A stretch of DNA of 64,000 bases. Origin: Pyrrhosoma nymphula (Eukaryota > Arthropoda > Insecta > Odonata > Coenagrionidae). Location of the stretch: positions 14,468,599 through 14,532,598 of the forward strand of contig OY754333.1 in assembly GCA_963573305.1 (NCBI GenBank). The letters are read 5' to 3'. The position numbers and the translations under genes are program-made. The notes under the pieces were generated by a model. That model worked only from the letters and a program-made list of their open reading frames with translations, was not told where the DNA came from and made no database searches. Below, in pieces: positions 13,660 through 27,000 of this stretch (within the stretch, counting starts at the first letter, position 1; each line of letters begins with the position of its first letter).

Positions 13660-15920
13660 TAAGAATATGTAAGTAGAAAGCAGATGTAGCGCAGTGAGGA
13701 TAGAAGGCAGCGCAGCGCTATGGAAATACGATACCCTTACAAGTAGTATTATTTGGAATTTAGGAAACGCGACAGGATTCTGATGAAAATTAGCACAAGC
13801 TAGTCCTCGTACCATTAGTGACACACGTTTGGCTGCTTAGAGATAAGCGGTAGAATCTCGAATAGTGGAGGACTTGTAGTTGAAAGAAGACATTTCAAAG
13901 TTTTATTTGAATTTAAACTTTGGATTACACATAAAGTTTATGAAATATATATTATCTGATATCTAACATTGGTACCCCTTGTGAAAAACTGATTTGAGAT
14001 ACCACCCACCATTTTTCCCGATATTGGCTAGTGTTTATAATGATTAATTTACGCATACCAAATTTTCTAAATGATCATTTATCTTACTGGAAAATGTCCA
14101 ATGTATAACATTGATCAACTATCAACTGGAAAGAAAATATTAGTAATAGAAAGAACATAAACTTATAGCAAAACAAAAATTATCAGGAGCACACTACAAA
14201 AACATCTTAAATTCAGATGAATTTCACAATATTTTCAACTCAAAAGAGCCATTATTAAAGTTTCCGCATGAATAGGTTAATTTTATGGAGACACTCAAAT
14301 GGAAAATTAGCAGCAATTATGTAATTATTTAAATATGTTTCTAATTAAAAGTACAATTATGGGCATTGGCTGACTAAGGGGTAGGAAATAAAAGTTATTT
14401 GGGAACCACTGACAAACTATAAGGGGACCCAAGATTGAACAATTTTATTTAAAGACAAATCGTTTAGGTACGCGTAATTAGCTTGGGGAATCCTTTTTAA
14501 GGACTGTTGCACTCCATCGGTTTGAGAATTGGTTCACTGGAAAAGCTGATCAAAAAAGTTCGCTAGTAGTTTTCCTCTAAGTCAGCAATGATCTTGAAGA
14601 TCAAAAGTGCGATATGAATAAAACAATTAATTCACAGAAGAATTAAGGTGATATTTGGCGAATTAACTTGGCCTAATGGAGAAATAGTTTAATTTTTTAT
14701 AAATAATAACTTGCATATTCCATCAATTAATTTGGGTAACGTCAATTATCGATTTGAGGTCGCGTATGCGTCCGTATCAAGATTATTGCAAAGAAACCAG
14801 CAATGTCTTGTATACACTTGCTGTCTTGCTTGCCTGATTGCATGGGGTCGGGATTGTTTTCGATGGAAGGAGGGAGGAATTATAAACTCACTTATGAGGA
14901 TGAGTGTGTGCTCTCAGAGGGTAAACAGAAACTGAGATAAACAAATTCACCATTAGCGTAAGTAGACAGAGCTGGGAGGATCGGGGAATGTAATGATTTA
15001 GAGGGGTAAAGTGTATAGAAATTTGATCTTCTAACAAATTCGATGCACACAATTTGGAAACATTATTATTTAAAAGTTTTCTATGTAGTCCTTTTCGATA
15101 TCACGTAAATAATAGAAACCTTTTGGATTAAAAACAGATAACAGTATACATAATTATTATTTCGATATTTGTGGAGTTAAGATTCACTGTCGGTAAAACT
15201 ATTTAAAGTAATTTTTAATCTCATTTTGGCAGTTAATTTCTCCTAACTTGTCCAACACAAAAACATTTACAATCGAATGAGTTACATTAAAGCAAGTACA
15301 AACCCATTTTGTCATTATCATGGTACTTGACTCTAGAATGTAAACAAAGTTTTCGAATTTTTACAGAGTTGTACAAGCAACCTTGAACTCTGTATTTGGG
15401 AATAATGTTATAAAATATGCTTGAAAATTAGCGAGAAGAAAGTTTAGTAAGCAAACGAGCAGTTTTTGGGATCGTATATTCAAATAATTTTCAATTAGGG
15501 ACGTGTTGAACTGTTTCCGCTAGCAATGAGTTTAACAGTATTTACTTCTTTGCAAAATTCACAATTTGATTGGCGTATATAGGTGAGGCCATAGATCATT
15601 ACGTGATACGTATGATTCGGATTGTGATTGTGGCTAGAATCATTTGGCATGACGATTTCAGTAAAATTGATTGTAGAATGTAGAATAAAAAATAAGGATC
15701 ATATGGCTTTATCATCTGAGGTAGTTGACAATAACAGATATTTGTATATGTTGGCATTGAAAATGAAATCTTTTATGTTTCCGGAACCATATATTTAGCA
15801 TATTCCAATATATTAGACATTCTATAATTTACAGAAGGTGAATTGAACAGCAGTACTCTATTGTATGAAAATAGAGAGTGCTGAATTACTCAAAGTTCTG
15901 AAAATACAAATGCACGACAC
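13660..15920. other. AT-rich non-coding DNA
   Basis: No recognisable gene, RNA or transposon. The 74-codon frame at 14,711-14,935 has no motif. Confidence 0.55.
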
Positions 15921-15924
15921 AAAC

Positions 15925-16000
15925 TCCTAGGCTTAGTGGTTAGGCGAGTTCTTTATGGAGATGGAAAGTGATGCAAGCGTTCGCACTTCTCCCCTCCGTC
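15925..16000 (+). repeat. tRNA-like SINE head (weak)
   Basis: A good A-box-like string, GGCTTAGTGGTTAGGC, starts near 15,930 and is followed about 45 bp later by a B-box-like GCGTTCGCACTTC near 15,976. The spacing suits an RNA polymerase III internal promoter. There is no cloverleaf acceptor stem, so this is a SINE-like relic and not a tRNA gene. Confidence 0.35.
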
Positions 16001-16560
16001 ATGATATCAGCCACCATTGTGGTCACTCCGTTGAGCCCCTGGGGGTGGAGTTCTCCCCTTACCTTGGGATGCTTTGGTGGGAGGGTAGCTGAGGGATTTC
16101 TACGGAGGAAAAGAAGGGGGAAAATGACGGCAGGAAGGATATGGGGAGAGAGAGAGACGGGGACAGGAATGGGAAAAGAAAGGACTGGAGAACTCTTGTG
16201 GGGTGCCACGCCCCTTAAAAACCGACCTCCACCTTAGAGAAGGAGAACACACGGCAACCCTTTAAAACTTCAACTCCCTTCCCCCTTTTTACATTGCGGA
16301 CGTCTGTAAAAAAGTCCATACCGTTTCCTCACGTTTCCTTCCCTCCTGTCCCTGGTTAAACCCCCCCCCCCCCCCCACTAACCCCCTCTCTGCCATCCGC
16401 CGGTGCACTGAGCGTAAACCACCCTCTTATCCAACCCTAATCTCTCTTCCCCAACGTACCCTTTTCACTTATTTTCCCAAGTAGGCAGCGGAGACGGAGG
16501 TTGTTCCCTACCGCGCCCACCTTCCCCACTCTTGGCGGTCTTGGCTTTCGACTCTCATCG
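16001..16560. other. GC-rich islet with a 16-C homopolymer
   Basis: Purine-rich plus strand at 16,080-16,190 switches to pyrimidine-rich sequence at 16,260-16,450. An uninterrupted run of 16 C lies at 16,361-16,376, so the minus strand has G16 and quadruplex potential. Frames of 71-89 codons are open on both strands without recognisable motifs. Confidence 0.5.
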
Positions 16561-18645
16561 CCACTGCTGTCAGCTGTATGGCGACTGACTGTCGCCAGAC
16601 AGCTGAATATCTGTAAAAGTAGTGAAACGTACATACCTACAGAACACCACATAGCTTGAGCACGACCGTTGACTGTTTAACTGCATCCAGTTAACCATCA
16701 TCCATGACCATTCCTCTATCTTTGGCATCCCAAAGATCGTATTCGACAAAAAAGTCTTCGGGCTTGAATGGATGATTGTAAAAGACAGACTTCGAATCGT
16801 AGTCGAGGTGTACTTATTGTGGTTCAAATTTTAGAATTAAAGCTAACATATCTGCCTGTAGACTAATTCGACAACCACGAGTTGGCCTATGTGGGATAGT
16901 ACAAAGTCAGGCTTGACAGAAAGCCGTTCTTTTTGTCCCAACTTAACGGTTTTAGTGTGAAAGGGTCGGGTAAGAGAGGTGGCTAGAGTACTGGCATTCC
17001 AGATTACGTACATATCCCGGCTTTGAAGTTTTAGAGGCGCTAAAATGTTTTCTTCTTCCCATCCCCACTTGCATGAATTTAGAAGGGCACTCCAAGTCAC
17101 TGCAATCTTTTCATCGGATGAGTGGTAGAAACGTGGCTCCCCTTGTTAACAGCAGGCTCATATACACCAACGAAGTACAGTTCAAGCCGCCTTGAGGGTG
17201 TGTTCCACGGAGTTATTCCACACAAAGCAAGTAATACTCGGGGCAATCCAAGGTTTCACCCCGTAGGTACGCTCCCCTGGCCGGTTGGTGCGGGCCAAAA
17301 TACAGTCAGGAGAACAATGCATTGGCATACCAGAAACTTGGAGACTACTACATTGCTGAAAACGTTGCCATAGATTACATGGGTTAAGATACTACTACAA
17401 ACTAGTATTACTGATCGTAGTAATTTCTCTATGCTACGAGATGCTTATTCTTGCAAAAAAAAGGATATGATGCAGGAAATTTTCTAGCGGGTTGAGGTGT
17501 TTGTAATAATGTAAAGTTATTTAACTCCAGTACGAAGCCTAGTCTGCCTAGTGAGTGTGAAAATTACATAGAAATGTCATTGACGGGATTCATAACTCCT
17601 TATAAATGTAAATATTACTCATATCCTAATGCCAACCTTCAGGCTCGGAACATACATAGATTCATACAGAAGACACTTGATCATATCGGAGAATGCATGG
17701 AGCATAATGATATTTTAATATGAGAATTATGATTATCATTCCTTATTTTATTCTTAGGTCCTTATTTTTTTATTTGAATTTCTTTAAGCACATACCTAAT
17801 CTTGTTCCCCTAAAACATAAAATAAAATATGTTAAAATTATTGCAATCGGATAAGGGAAAGACGTGCCACATCGCACTCAAGCTTTAGATATTTTCGAAT
17901 ATTTTGATGTTTTCCAGTTATTCCTGTCTTTTAAAGAGCACTTTATTAAAGTGCCATTATTACCAAGAACAGTATTAAACATTTAAATGTGTTATTTCGA
18001 ATATTTTCAATTTTCGCCAGGTAGTTTCATAAATACGGACTCGAGAGTAAGCAAATGCCACCTAATTCACGGGGCGCGAAAAACGATACTATGTAAAGTA
18101 TGGAACAAAATTTTGAGTATGTTATAACCGTCAATAATAAACTTTCATCGTAAATTGCGTAAAAATTAAAAACTTCAAGTAAATCTTAAACAAATTTCCC
18201 ATACAGCCACAGTATTATTAGCTGGATGGGCGTTGTTTAATCCATGCCTTGATCCAATTATGCCCGATCTGTCGGAATTGGTATTTAAAAAAATAACTTG
18301 CGATATCAAGCTTGCTTCACCATTGTCGCACGCAAGAGAATTTCTTTGCAACGAAAATCTGGCAATTTTTCCTGAAAACGTGCAAAGAAGCAAATGTAAC
18401 CGTGGGAAGCAGTTATGCAAAATGCCCCTAATTAATAAAGCACTGACATATTTTCATTGCTATCGCAATCAATATTACACTTTCTAATGCGAAAATAAAC
18501 ATGAAATGCAATAGTTTAGAAGAATGAAGGAATTATAAAAATGGGAAAATACTTAAGTACCTATGTAAAAAGATAGATATGAATTTGATATGTAACATCC
18601 AGGTGACGGAAAAAATGAAAAGGGATAAATAATATAACTTGAAGA
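16561..18645. other. Non-coding DNA, unrecognised
   Basis: The two minus-strand frames of 85 codons between 16,570 and 17,100 and the plus-strand frame at 17,122-17,373 carry no motif I recognise. The rest is AT-rich. Confidence 0.5.
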
Positions 18646-18648
18646 TAT

Positions 18649-18733
18649 ACACCAAAGACGGTGAAATTTGCAATGAAATAATCTTGATCAGATCAAATGA
18701 TTTTCTCATGGCGAATTTCACCGTCTTAGGTGT
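18649..18733. repeat. Hairpin inverted repeat built from SINE sequence
   Basis: Left arm 18,649-18,689 and right arm 18,691-18,733 are imperfect reverse complements with almost no loop. Each arm contains the CACCAAAGACGGTGAAATT-like string or its complement. The right arm continues into the SINE body that recurs at 19,028. A similar hairpin with related arm sequence occurs at 56,646-56,740. Confidence 0.7.
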
Positions 18734-18905
18734 TTAACTTTGCATCCGTGCGCGTGACTGCTTACCACATCATTTTCCCCAACGCAATGATTGGAAATTT
18801 GTCAAGTTAGTCGTTAAAAAGCGACAATGTTGGGTTTATTTTCCGCGACTGTGGCATTTCATGCACGACCACGTCTCCTGTGCTACAGTCTAGACTGGGG
18901 ACGAG
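18691..18905 (+). repeat. SINE body copy, headless
   Basis: The stretch 18,691-18,800 matches 19,028-19,137 by eye with few differences (TCAAATGATTTT, then GCGTGACTGC and ACCACATCATTT). The continuation 18,783-18,890 matches 63,190-63,295 (AAAGCGACA-TGTTGGGT, then TTCCGCGACTGTGGC and TCTCCTGTGCTA). Together these show a dispersed repeat unit longer than 200 bp. Confidence 0.7.
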
Positions 18906-18954
18906 AATATCTTGTTCGTATAAGCCCCCGCTAAAATTCACCTTGAATTAAGAT

Positions 18955-19140
18955 GGCATGGCATGGTGGTGTAACTGGCTAACACACCTGACCGGCAATT
19001 GGGAGATCTGGCTTTGTATTCCGGTCAAATCAAATGATTTTTTCATGGCTAATTTCAACGTCTTTGGTGTATAACTTCGCACCCGTTTGCGTGACTGCGT
19101 ACCACATCATTTGTGCAAACGCAATGATTGAAAAACTTGA
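18955..19140 (+). mobile_element. tRNA-derived SINE
   Basis: The head has an A-box-like TGGTGTAACTGGCTAACA from 18,966 and a B-box-like GGCTTTGTATTCC from 19,010, spaced as in tRNA-derived SINEs. The body that follows (from 19,028) is a direct repeat of 18,691-18,800. There is no cloverleaf acceptor stem, so it is not a functional tRNA gene. Transcription by RNA polymerase III and mobilisation by a LINE partner are family knowledge, not seen here. Confidence 0.6.
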
Positions 19141-19424
19141 AGGGTTCACAACAGTATGGATGAAAAGTATAACAATACCGATAAAAGAAATTTTTCGGTG
19201 CATTAGGAATGAACTTGGGACCTCGGGTCCAACGATACGCCATGCTACCATATCATCAAGCACCAAGCGTCTGCAGCCATCTTTAAACGATAATATCTCA
19301 ATAACTGTAGGCGGTCTACCTCTAAAAAGGATTATTTTGATACTGGGAAGTTCAGGAGAATCTAACCCCCAAGTTTCAATGAAATCAGCCGTGTATGAAC
19401 GGTGACCTCCCTTGTAAGACGGTG

Positions 19425-19525
19425 GGGCGATCCGCGATGGCCACATTCTTGCCTGGCCACATAAAGGTCGCAGGTTCGCATCCCACCTCGGGTATGATTG
19501 GTATTTTCGTCTCAGATATGGGGTG
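19425..19525 (+). repeat. Second tRNA-like SINE head
   Basis: A clean B box, GGTTCGCATCC, starts near 19,473, preceded by GTCGCA and followed by CACCTCGGGTATGATTGG. The A box is degenerate (near 19,435). GTCGCAGGTT is shared with the minus-strand SINE at 38,110-38,310, suggesting a related head. Confidence 0.45.
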
Positions 19526-20461
19526 TCAGATTAGACTGTGAAACATATGATTACGAAATGGTGGTTCGAAAAACACCAGTCTTCTTCCACAACTGATATC
19601 AGAGGAGCGTATTTGTTGTGAAGGCTTATTTGCATACGAACAATTGAATTGCCTTTATTGAGCCTTGTGAATGTTAAAATCTTTATGCATTACCAATTTA
19701 ACGTCTCAGAGACTACATTACCTTACTGCAGTTTTGCAAGCTATGGTAAAAGCTTATATCGGCACCAGAATATATACAGGGGATGGATGCAAAACATAAA
19801 GGGATTACCTAAGAGTTCATTACTAGGCTATGGCGTTTTTCGAATGAAAAATTGGATTATTACATTTAAAAGGAGAAATTTATATAACCGAGCGATATTA
19901 ATTATCAGGTATTATTATCCAATAGATATCCGATATAAACGACCGATATTAATTATCCGATTTCTACATTACCAATATTCTGCTTCTTTGGAGCGTAGAG
20001 ATGAGATATAACATATTCTAACCCGGAGTCATTTTACGGTTGTCATTTGAGTCATGAATTGCTTTAGTTATTCATAATACAGTTCTGGTCAAGATAAACC
20101 ACCACTAGAAACTAAATGTTGGATAGCACGCGGCATGGATTTCTTAAAATAATGGGTTATGGTCGTTTCATATATTTCTACACCGACTGAAAAAATTTTA
20201 ATAATTTAAATGAAACCTGATAATAACCAGTTTTTGAGAATTCGTTAGTAGGCAAACTTCTTGTCGCAGTGGCGGTAAAAACAATTTCATTATTTTCTGT
20301 ATACCTGTGGGACTCAGTGCTATAGTTAACTATTTTTCCGTTTTGTGACTTTTTGCGAGCCCTTGGTTTTCACAACTCTCATCAATAGCAAGGTCATTAT
20401 AAGATTTTATAGTCAAGCACAACTTTTCTCTAATATTTAAAAGCGAAAATCTAGCCATACT
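19526..20461. other. AT-rich non-coding DNA
   Basis: Unrecognised; the 120-codon frame at 19,649-20,011 has no recognisable motif. Confidence 0.5.
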
Positions 20462-20566
20462 CTGAACATGTTAAATGAAAGACTTTGTACTATTCCACGA
20501 TATGATGTATATTTCATATACATCATATCGTGGAATAGTACAAAGTCTTTCATTTAACATGTTCAG
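20462..20566. repeat. Perfect 51-bp inverted repeat (palindrome)
   Basis: Left arm 20,462-20,512 and right arm 20,516-20,566 are exact reverse complements over 51 bp with a 3-base loop. Each arm contains ACTTTGTACTATTCCAC or its complement, resembling the outer part of the 37.5-kb foldback (TTTGTCTTATTCCAC). Perfect identity means a recent origin, a stem maintained by conversion, or an assembly artefact. A DNA cruciform or a hairpin RNA could form. Confidence 0.9.
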
Positions 20567-23285
20567 TGCAACTAAATTCCACAAAGTATCGCCTGCCTCC
20601 ATTGATATTATTAGCCATGCTCTCTAAATTTATTACTCTCTTTCTTCCTCCGTGCATATATAGAAATATAGATCGCCTGTAATTTCGTCTTCGTTACTCC
20701 TTTTTCATAATTGTTCAATGGTAAGGTTATCAATCTTTTATGTGGTCTTACTACAGGTCTTTTGCCATCTTTAAATTATCCATTTCCACTTTTACTATCC
20801 TTCCTTCACACACGATTTATATGATAATCTCATGCACACTTTCTGTTTAAGGTCCACTACTTAATATTTTCTACTCAGCAAGTTTTACTTATGTTTTCTG
20901 TTTTCTCTCAGACCAGTAGTGTTTACCCGCACTTACAGTGTAGAAATAGTAATACTCCGCGTATAAAAACATTTTTGCCCGGTCGTTACGCGGAAAAGAA
21001 AAATTTTCCAAAAGGAATCACTATAAATTTGAAAATTACATTGCTGTGTGGAAAGAATACCGAATATTGCTCTTAAAGTTCATCAACATTTTCAAACGCA
21101 AACATTAAATTTCGAGTGGACAAACAATCTCTCAAAATAAGCAGTATGTCTATGTTATTGGGCTACATATATGTCTCAGAAAACACTAAAAATATCATAA
21201 AATATACAGACATTCTATTAAAAAAAGAGCAGGTCACAGGTTAATTCATATCATTTATAAAATACAGATGGGATAACGAAATGACATCCGGAAAAGGCAT
21301 CACATCGGCCAAGTCACGGTTTTACGCGTCAGGATTCGTGGAATTAGCGTTTCTGACACATCATCACGCCATCTGTCTCAAAGCTGGACATAAATATAAA
21401 ATCGCCTTAGTGAGTACATCGGTTTTTAACAAGGATTGGCACATATTAATTTTTTTTCAGTCAAAGCAAAGAAATGAATAAATAATAATATTTTATTTAA
21501 TATATAACCACGAATAAATTTGACTCTTTTAGCTTCAGTAATGAGGATTTTCATTTCAAAAGGTTAAAATTAATAATTATATAATTTATCCACGCGACAA
21601 CGACAGATATTACCATATTATGATACATGCCACATTCGTTTAACCATGATAAAGGTCACCGGAACGAATTTAATGGAGAAATATCATCCCGCATTCTTAA
21701 TCTACTATTTTGATGGCTATAGGTAACGTTCAAGTTTTACAAGGTATAGGTTACAATACTTATATTTACGTATGTTTTAAATGGAATTCTGTCCAACAGC
21801 GTTAAAGTAAGGGAACATGAGAGATATTTACAAAGATATTTGGAGCATAATCTACATTTAATACCTATAATTGACGAATTATATCATTTTGTTATTAATA
21901 GTTTAAAAAATAAATTGGAAGTGTATCAGACAAGCATGTGTAGTAACTTTAGCTGATCCATCCACATGAAGAGAACACTAAACAAATTTTGGCTTTAACA
22001 CAATTTCATGTGAATGATATTAAAAGAAAGTTTTTAATATTATATTCAATAGAAAAATGAAGCTTTATTTATCTATATACGTTTTTTAGATGTAGCTTCA
22101 CATTGGCTCTTTAATAAAAATCATACATAAGGCCCAAATTTATAATCACTGGTTGAATTTAAATCGTATATAGTAAATTCTCCTATTGGTAAAACAGAAG
22201 CCAACTAAACAACGGTCCGATGTAATACCTACTCAAAACTCAGCACCGAAATAGTATAACTGCTGCGCTATCTTGCGGTTAATATTAATTACCTATGGTA
22301 CTAAGAATTTACTTCCATTTGAATTACATCACATAATTGTATTTAAAATGTTTAACAATGAGAGCATTCAGAGGGCTCTAAGGTATATTGTCTGAGTTAA
22401 GCCACCGTCAACGGTTAATGCATACCATTTAACTTTTTGAGATATTGCATGCATCGAAATTTTAATTTAATACAAATCAGAAAAAGAATCCAACGATTTC
22501 GTAAGATACAAACCTTTCATTTACCATTTCACTTGCATCTTTTTCTCACTATTGAAAGTAATATAAATGTTTTCGTCTTATAAGGAAAAATCTGTTTTAC
22601 AAGATCTTAACTTCAGCGTTTTAGAATCAAATTCACATCTTAAATTATATTGATACTTGTCTTCGACTTCTGGCATATTTCCACTCCTCAGTGAATAAAA
22701 TATTCACAGAGCCATAAAATTATACCAATACCTTAGCGGTAGCATTCTAAAATATACGAATAATGGATATTAGTGCGCATCGTAATCGTTTATCACAATA
22801 TATTTAATATTTTTGCATATTTGCCATTTGTGATTGAATTTATTTTTAAAGGTCAGTGAATGTTTTGAGGTAATAATAAATATTACATGGCCCAGTAATT
22901 AACGCCGTACTAAGCAATTTTTTAACTAAGAAGGACCAGATATATTCGTCTTTTAACGTTAACATCGCATTACAAAACAGGGAATGAATATTATTTGTAC
23001 TTCTAGTTAATAGATAATTTATTTTTAATTGTTCAATTTTTTGGGCGTAAGCCTACCTTCTAACCTTTTTCTATCCATACTACGATGCATAATACATAAT
23101 GTGTTCATATATGTACCGCCATAGCATATAATGCAAAATGTTAATTTCTGAATTGATATGAGCAAGTGTGTTTTTATTATAACGAAGGCAACGCCTTATA
23201 AAACCGGGCCCGATTGTTCTTTTAAACTTCTAGTTTAAGGATAATCTCTTTAATTGATCGATATTTAAGGGCGTAGGCCCACTGG
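20567..23285. other. AT-rich non-coding DNA
   Basis: About 2.7 kb of strongly AT-rich sequence with only short motif-free frames. No gene or transposon recognised. Confidence 0.6.
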
Positions 23286-24065
23286 ATGACCTTGTACTCT
23301 ATCCCCACTCGGATGTTTCATCCCGTGTAGGTTTCTTCTTTCTCCCACGTTTCATCCCGCCGCACATTCCTCTTGCAAATGTTTTCGTTCTCTCCTTGCC
23401 CTTTCCTTTTTCCACCTTTATTCCTCTTGCTTTCTCCACACACATCTCTCCTCCTTCCTTCTTCCCCTCTCCCTTCTTCCCCTCTCCCTTCTTCCCCTCT
23501 CTCTTCTTCCCCTCTTCCTTTAGCCCCATGCCCTCATCCATCTTCTCTCCTTCCCTTCCTTCACCCCCACCTCTCTCATCCCGAAATGAGAACTCAGCCC
23601 TGGGGCAAAACTCGTAACGCGGCGTGTGGAGGGCCGAGTCGTCGAGGGGGGCGGGGCTTTGGGAGGTGGAGGATGGAGTGAGGGGGGGGGAATGGAAGAG
23701 TTCCTCCCTAGCCCTTCCAAACCTTCCTTCCTTGTCCCTCCCTTCATCACACACACTCACTCCTTCTTCCCCCTTGCCCTACGAGGACGCATATTTGATG
23801 TCATTCGCTCGTAAATGGGGAAAGTATGTCTCCTCACCCCTCCCCCGTTCCTCTTCTCCCCTTTTATTCCCACTCATCTCGCTCCTCCGTCTTCTCTCTT
23901 GCTCGCTCCACCCATCCTCGAGGCCCTTGAGCGAGAGATGTGGAAAGAGAGAGAACCATGATGGGGGCGATTCCGGGGCGCGCGGGTTTTTTGTTTCGTG
24001 TGCTCCGTCGGAGAGGTGGTGCTTGCGCGGTTGTTATAGTTTCGGGTAGGGTTCTGCGTGCGCGC
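23286..24065. other. Pyrimidine-rich GC islet
   Basis: CT-rich on the plus strand from 23,300 to about 23,900, with G-runs at 23,645-23,690 and a CpG-bearing end at 23,960-24,065. Six overlapping frames on both strands (62-153 codons) encode repetitive FPSPFFPSP- or GKKGEGKK-like peptides. This is low complexity, not a gene. Confidence 0.6.
23459..23518. repeat. 15-bp minisatellite, four units
   Basis: Four consecutive units of the form TTCTTCCCCTCTCCC, the last two with substitutions. The purine complement gives a homopurine strand that may form triplex DNA. Confidence 0.9.
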
Positions 24066-27000
24066 TCTTCCTCGGTTTAAACGTGGAGAAGTGGAACGTA
24101 GATGGACTTAAATGGATTAACGGAAATTGTTACAGCAATAAGGGATTAGTCACAATAAGGTAGCGTCTTGGGGAAAGAAAGGATTTAGTTTTATTCGCGA
24201 TAAGATTATTCTCCAAGCAAATAAATACGCGAAGTTATTTGATGATTCGTCAGCATAAATTATTTGTGAAAAACATGTGTTCTCATGCATTTTTTATTAA
24301 ATTTTTTGCACATCAGGAGAATGATATATGATGGGCTAAATGAGGGAAAACAATTTAGTTCTTGGTATGGCAGGGGGAAATATAATGTTAATTAATAAAG
24401 GAAATATAGAGGTAAAGTAGACGGATAGAGCAATAAGCTTGCGGATTAGGATACTATAGGCAGGTTCGAAGTACAGAACGCTGTAAAAAGGGAAAGAAGA
24501 AGGACTGGTATTTTAAATGTTGAGGAAAAGAGGGAACATAACTTCATTTAAGAGATACCTCGTGCACAGAAATAGATTATTTGTACCAAGGGTAATATGA
24601 GAGCAACATTGAATCATCAAAAGCCTATCCTTACCGGTGGAAAATCAATTGGTTAGTACCTCATTTCCATGTCATCGTGACGACTCTTTCAGTGGTATGT
24701 ACTTCATTTTTGTCACATTAACTGCGAAGTTGTCCTATTCAACATTGCGGCTGGTGAATTTTTATGGCCTAGGCAGCCCCGCAAGCTATGGCACTTCCTG
24801 CTTTCATTTATTTTCATATTTCTTCTACAGAATAGGTAGACAGGCAGAGTCAATTCTCTTGTGAATTGCGTAGCCCATTGGAAAGGATGGGAAAAGGGTG
24901 GCTATTTGGCAAATGTTCTTATTATTAAATTCCGTATTTTAAATTTAATTGTTCCGTAAAACTTAAGAAAACAAAAATGCTAGTATTTCAGCCATGAATG
25001 CCGTTTTATCACAAAATTTAACCTCGTACTAAATAAAAATCCACCGATGTTTAACTCATTTGCGAAATAATTCTGTGTGATATTATTTCATTTGATGACA
25101 TAATTTAAAGAGACAATGAACTTTAAAAGTGTCAGGAAATTATTATTTAATTCTAAAGCCTCTCCACTTCTCTGTGGGCGTAATTTTTTTTACCATAGGC
25201 TACACGTAACGCCTGTCTTCCCACGAGTAAGTTTCAGCTCTCATTTCAAAAAAAGGAACCCCTTACCCTCCATGTCAAATTGAGTTTCTTAAAGTTCCTG
25301 CCCAGTTTAATAGCGAGTAGATTGGCGGGTGAACTGAACATGAACCTTTTTTCGCAGTGGCACATTTGCATTTCGAGTCTTCAGCTGGAACTTCGTAACT
25401 TTACGACGACACATATCTCGGTGAAAGCACTTCGTAATAGGAGGCAAGGGATCACTATACTCTTACATTCTTTTTTAGAGTTCAGCATTGTTGATTTTTT
25501 GGCGTGCCACCGGGATATAAAATATCTGCCGAAGTCACCTCTCCTTTTCAAAGCCCTTCTGCTAACGTTATGAGAATGCATGAGAGGCTCTGTCTATGCT
25601 CTACAGAATTGATGGTGAAAAATGTGACGCATAATCCCTAAAGGCAAAGAAATGACTCGCATTGTGATTGATATAAAATGGGACTATGGCATTTGATGTT
25701 CTTCCCTTGCGAATGCAAGAAATATTCAGGTGGTGTTTATTGATTTTGCTGGTGAAGAATTATTCAGTTCCCTTGAGGGAACGGATAGTGGAACTTAGTT
25801 ATTAAAATAAAACATGGCATGAATGTATTAAATACACGAGAGACATGACGAGTTTCTTTAGAGAAGTGTTTGCACTACGGATTTGGTGCTCCCTAGTCTT
25901 CTTTGAGATAGAGAAAAGTCACATAGGGGTACTGGCTAAAATTGGCGCCCTTATCAACTCAATTAAAACAAATGGCTAATTAATTAATTTTAGATAAATT
26001 GCTGTATTATGTTATTAATAATATTATAAAATAATTTAAAACTTCAAAGAATTTTATTACGTTTGTATATCTATAATTTTAGACATTTTTAAAGTACAAT
26101 ACTTTTATTCTGAACAATTGTATTCCAATGAGATTCCCAGAGTATTCCACGTTCATGATGAATTATGAATAGAAATTTATCAACTATTTCTGTTGTAGCT
26201 AGTTTCACCATGAACTAACAGTTTATTCGGAAAATATTTATGTCGACAAGCATCACTTTACTCGGTTTCGCAGTCACGCATGCCTCAGCAGCACATGATT
26301 AACCTCCTCACGGTTTACATTGCGAACCTTTTTCTCACCCCCATGTGTCGTCTTCGCTTACAATGGTCGAGACGTATTTTGAGCCACACTACTCACTTTT
26401 ATGAAGTACACTTTGTCAATCAACTTAAAACATGGAAACAACCGTTACTCGGTATGCGTTCGCGGGTCGGACGGAAAAGATCAGGTGTTGTGAAGTAGAG
26501 AGAGGCTGTAGTCTAGTATACGATAAAGGAGATAGTATGGATTGGTTAGAGTAATTGTAATCATGGAAAATAAAATGCCTCCTTTACATTATTTGAAGCG
26601 CCATTAAAAAATTTTCACTGTGAAAAATTGAGATCTTTTATTCATTTTCTTCCTAATGCAACTACGTTTTCAATTAAGAAAGTTGTGCATACTTTAGTTT
26701 CCCAGTTTTACATCTAAATTTTCACTGTACCCTGAAAGCCTTCTCAAGGGTGTGTGGCTGGGGGGTGAGTTACCACCATCATGCACTACACTGTGCCCTA
26801 ATAAAGCTAATGAAGCCACGACAATTGGTGTATCAGCAAATACCTGCAAATACTTGTTAGGGGTGCAATTTCACAAACGATCACTACATTGTAGGAATAC
26901 CACCAATTTTAGAGAAACTGTTTGTATTAATGTATCTTGCAAATACATTAATGCAGAGATTTACAATAGTTTTACTGCTAAAATACACGTTGTGCTTATA

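Noticed and set aside
18955..19030. Genuine tRNA gene
   Set aside because: A- and B-box-like strings occur, but no acceptor stem or cloverleaf can be formed. The other tRNA-like heads at 15.9, 19.47, 38.2 and 63.57 kb were likewise treated as SINE relics.
23299..23760. 153-codon minus-strand open frame, the longest in the window
   Set aside because: It lies in CT/GA-rich low-complexity sequence with a 15-bp minisatellite, five other frames are open over the same bases, and the peptide is a lysine/glycine/glutamate repeat.
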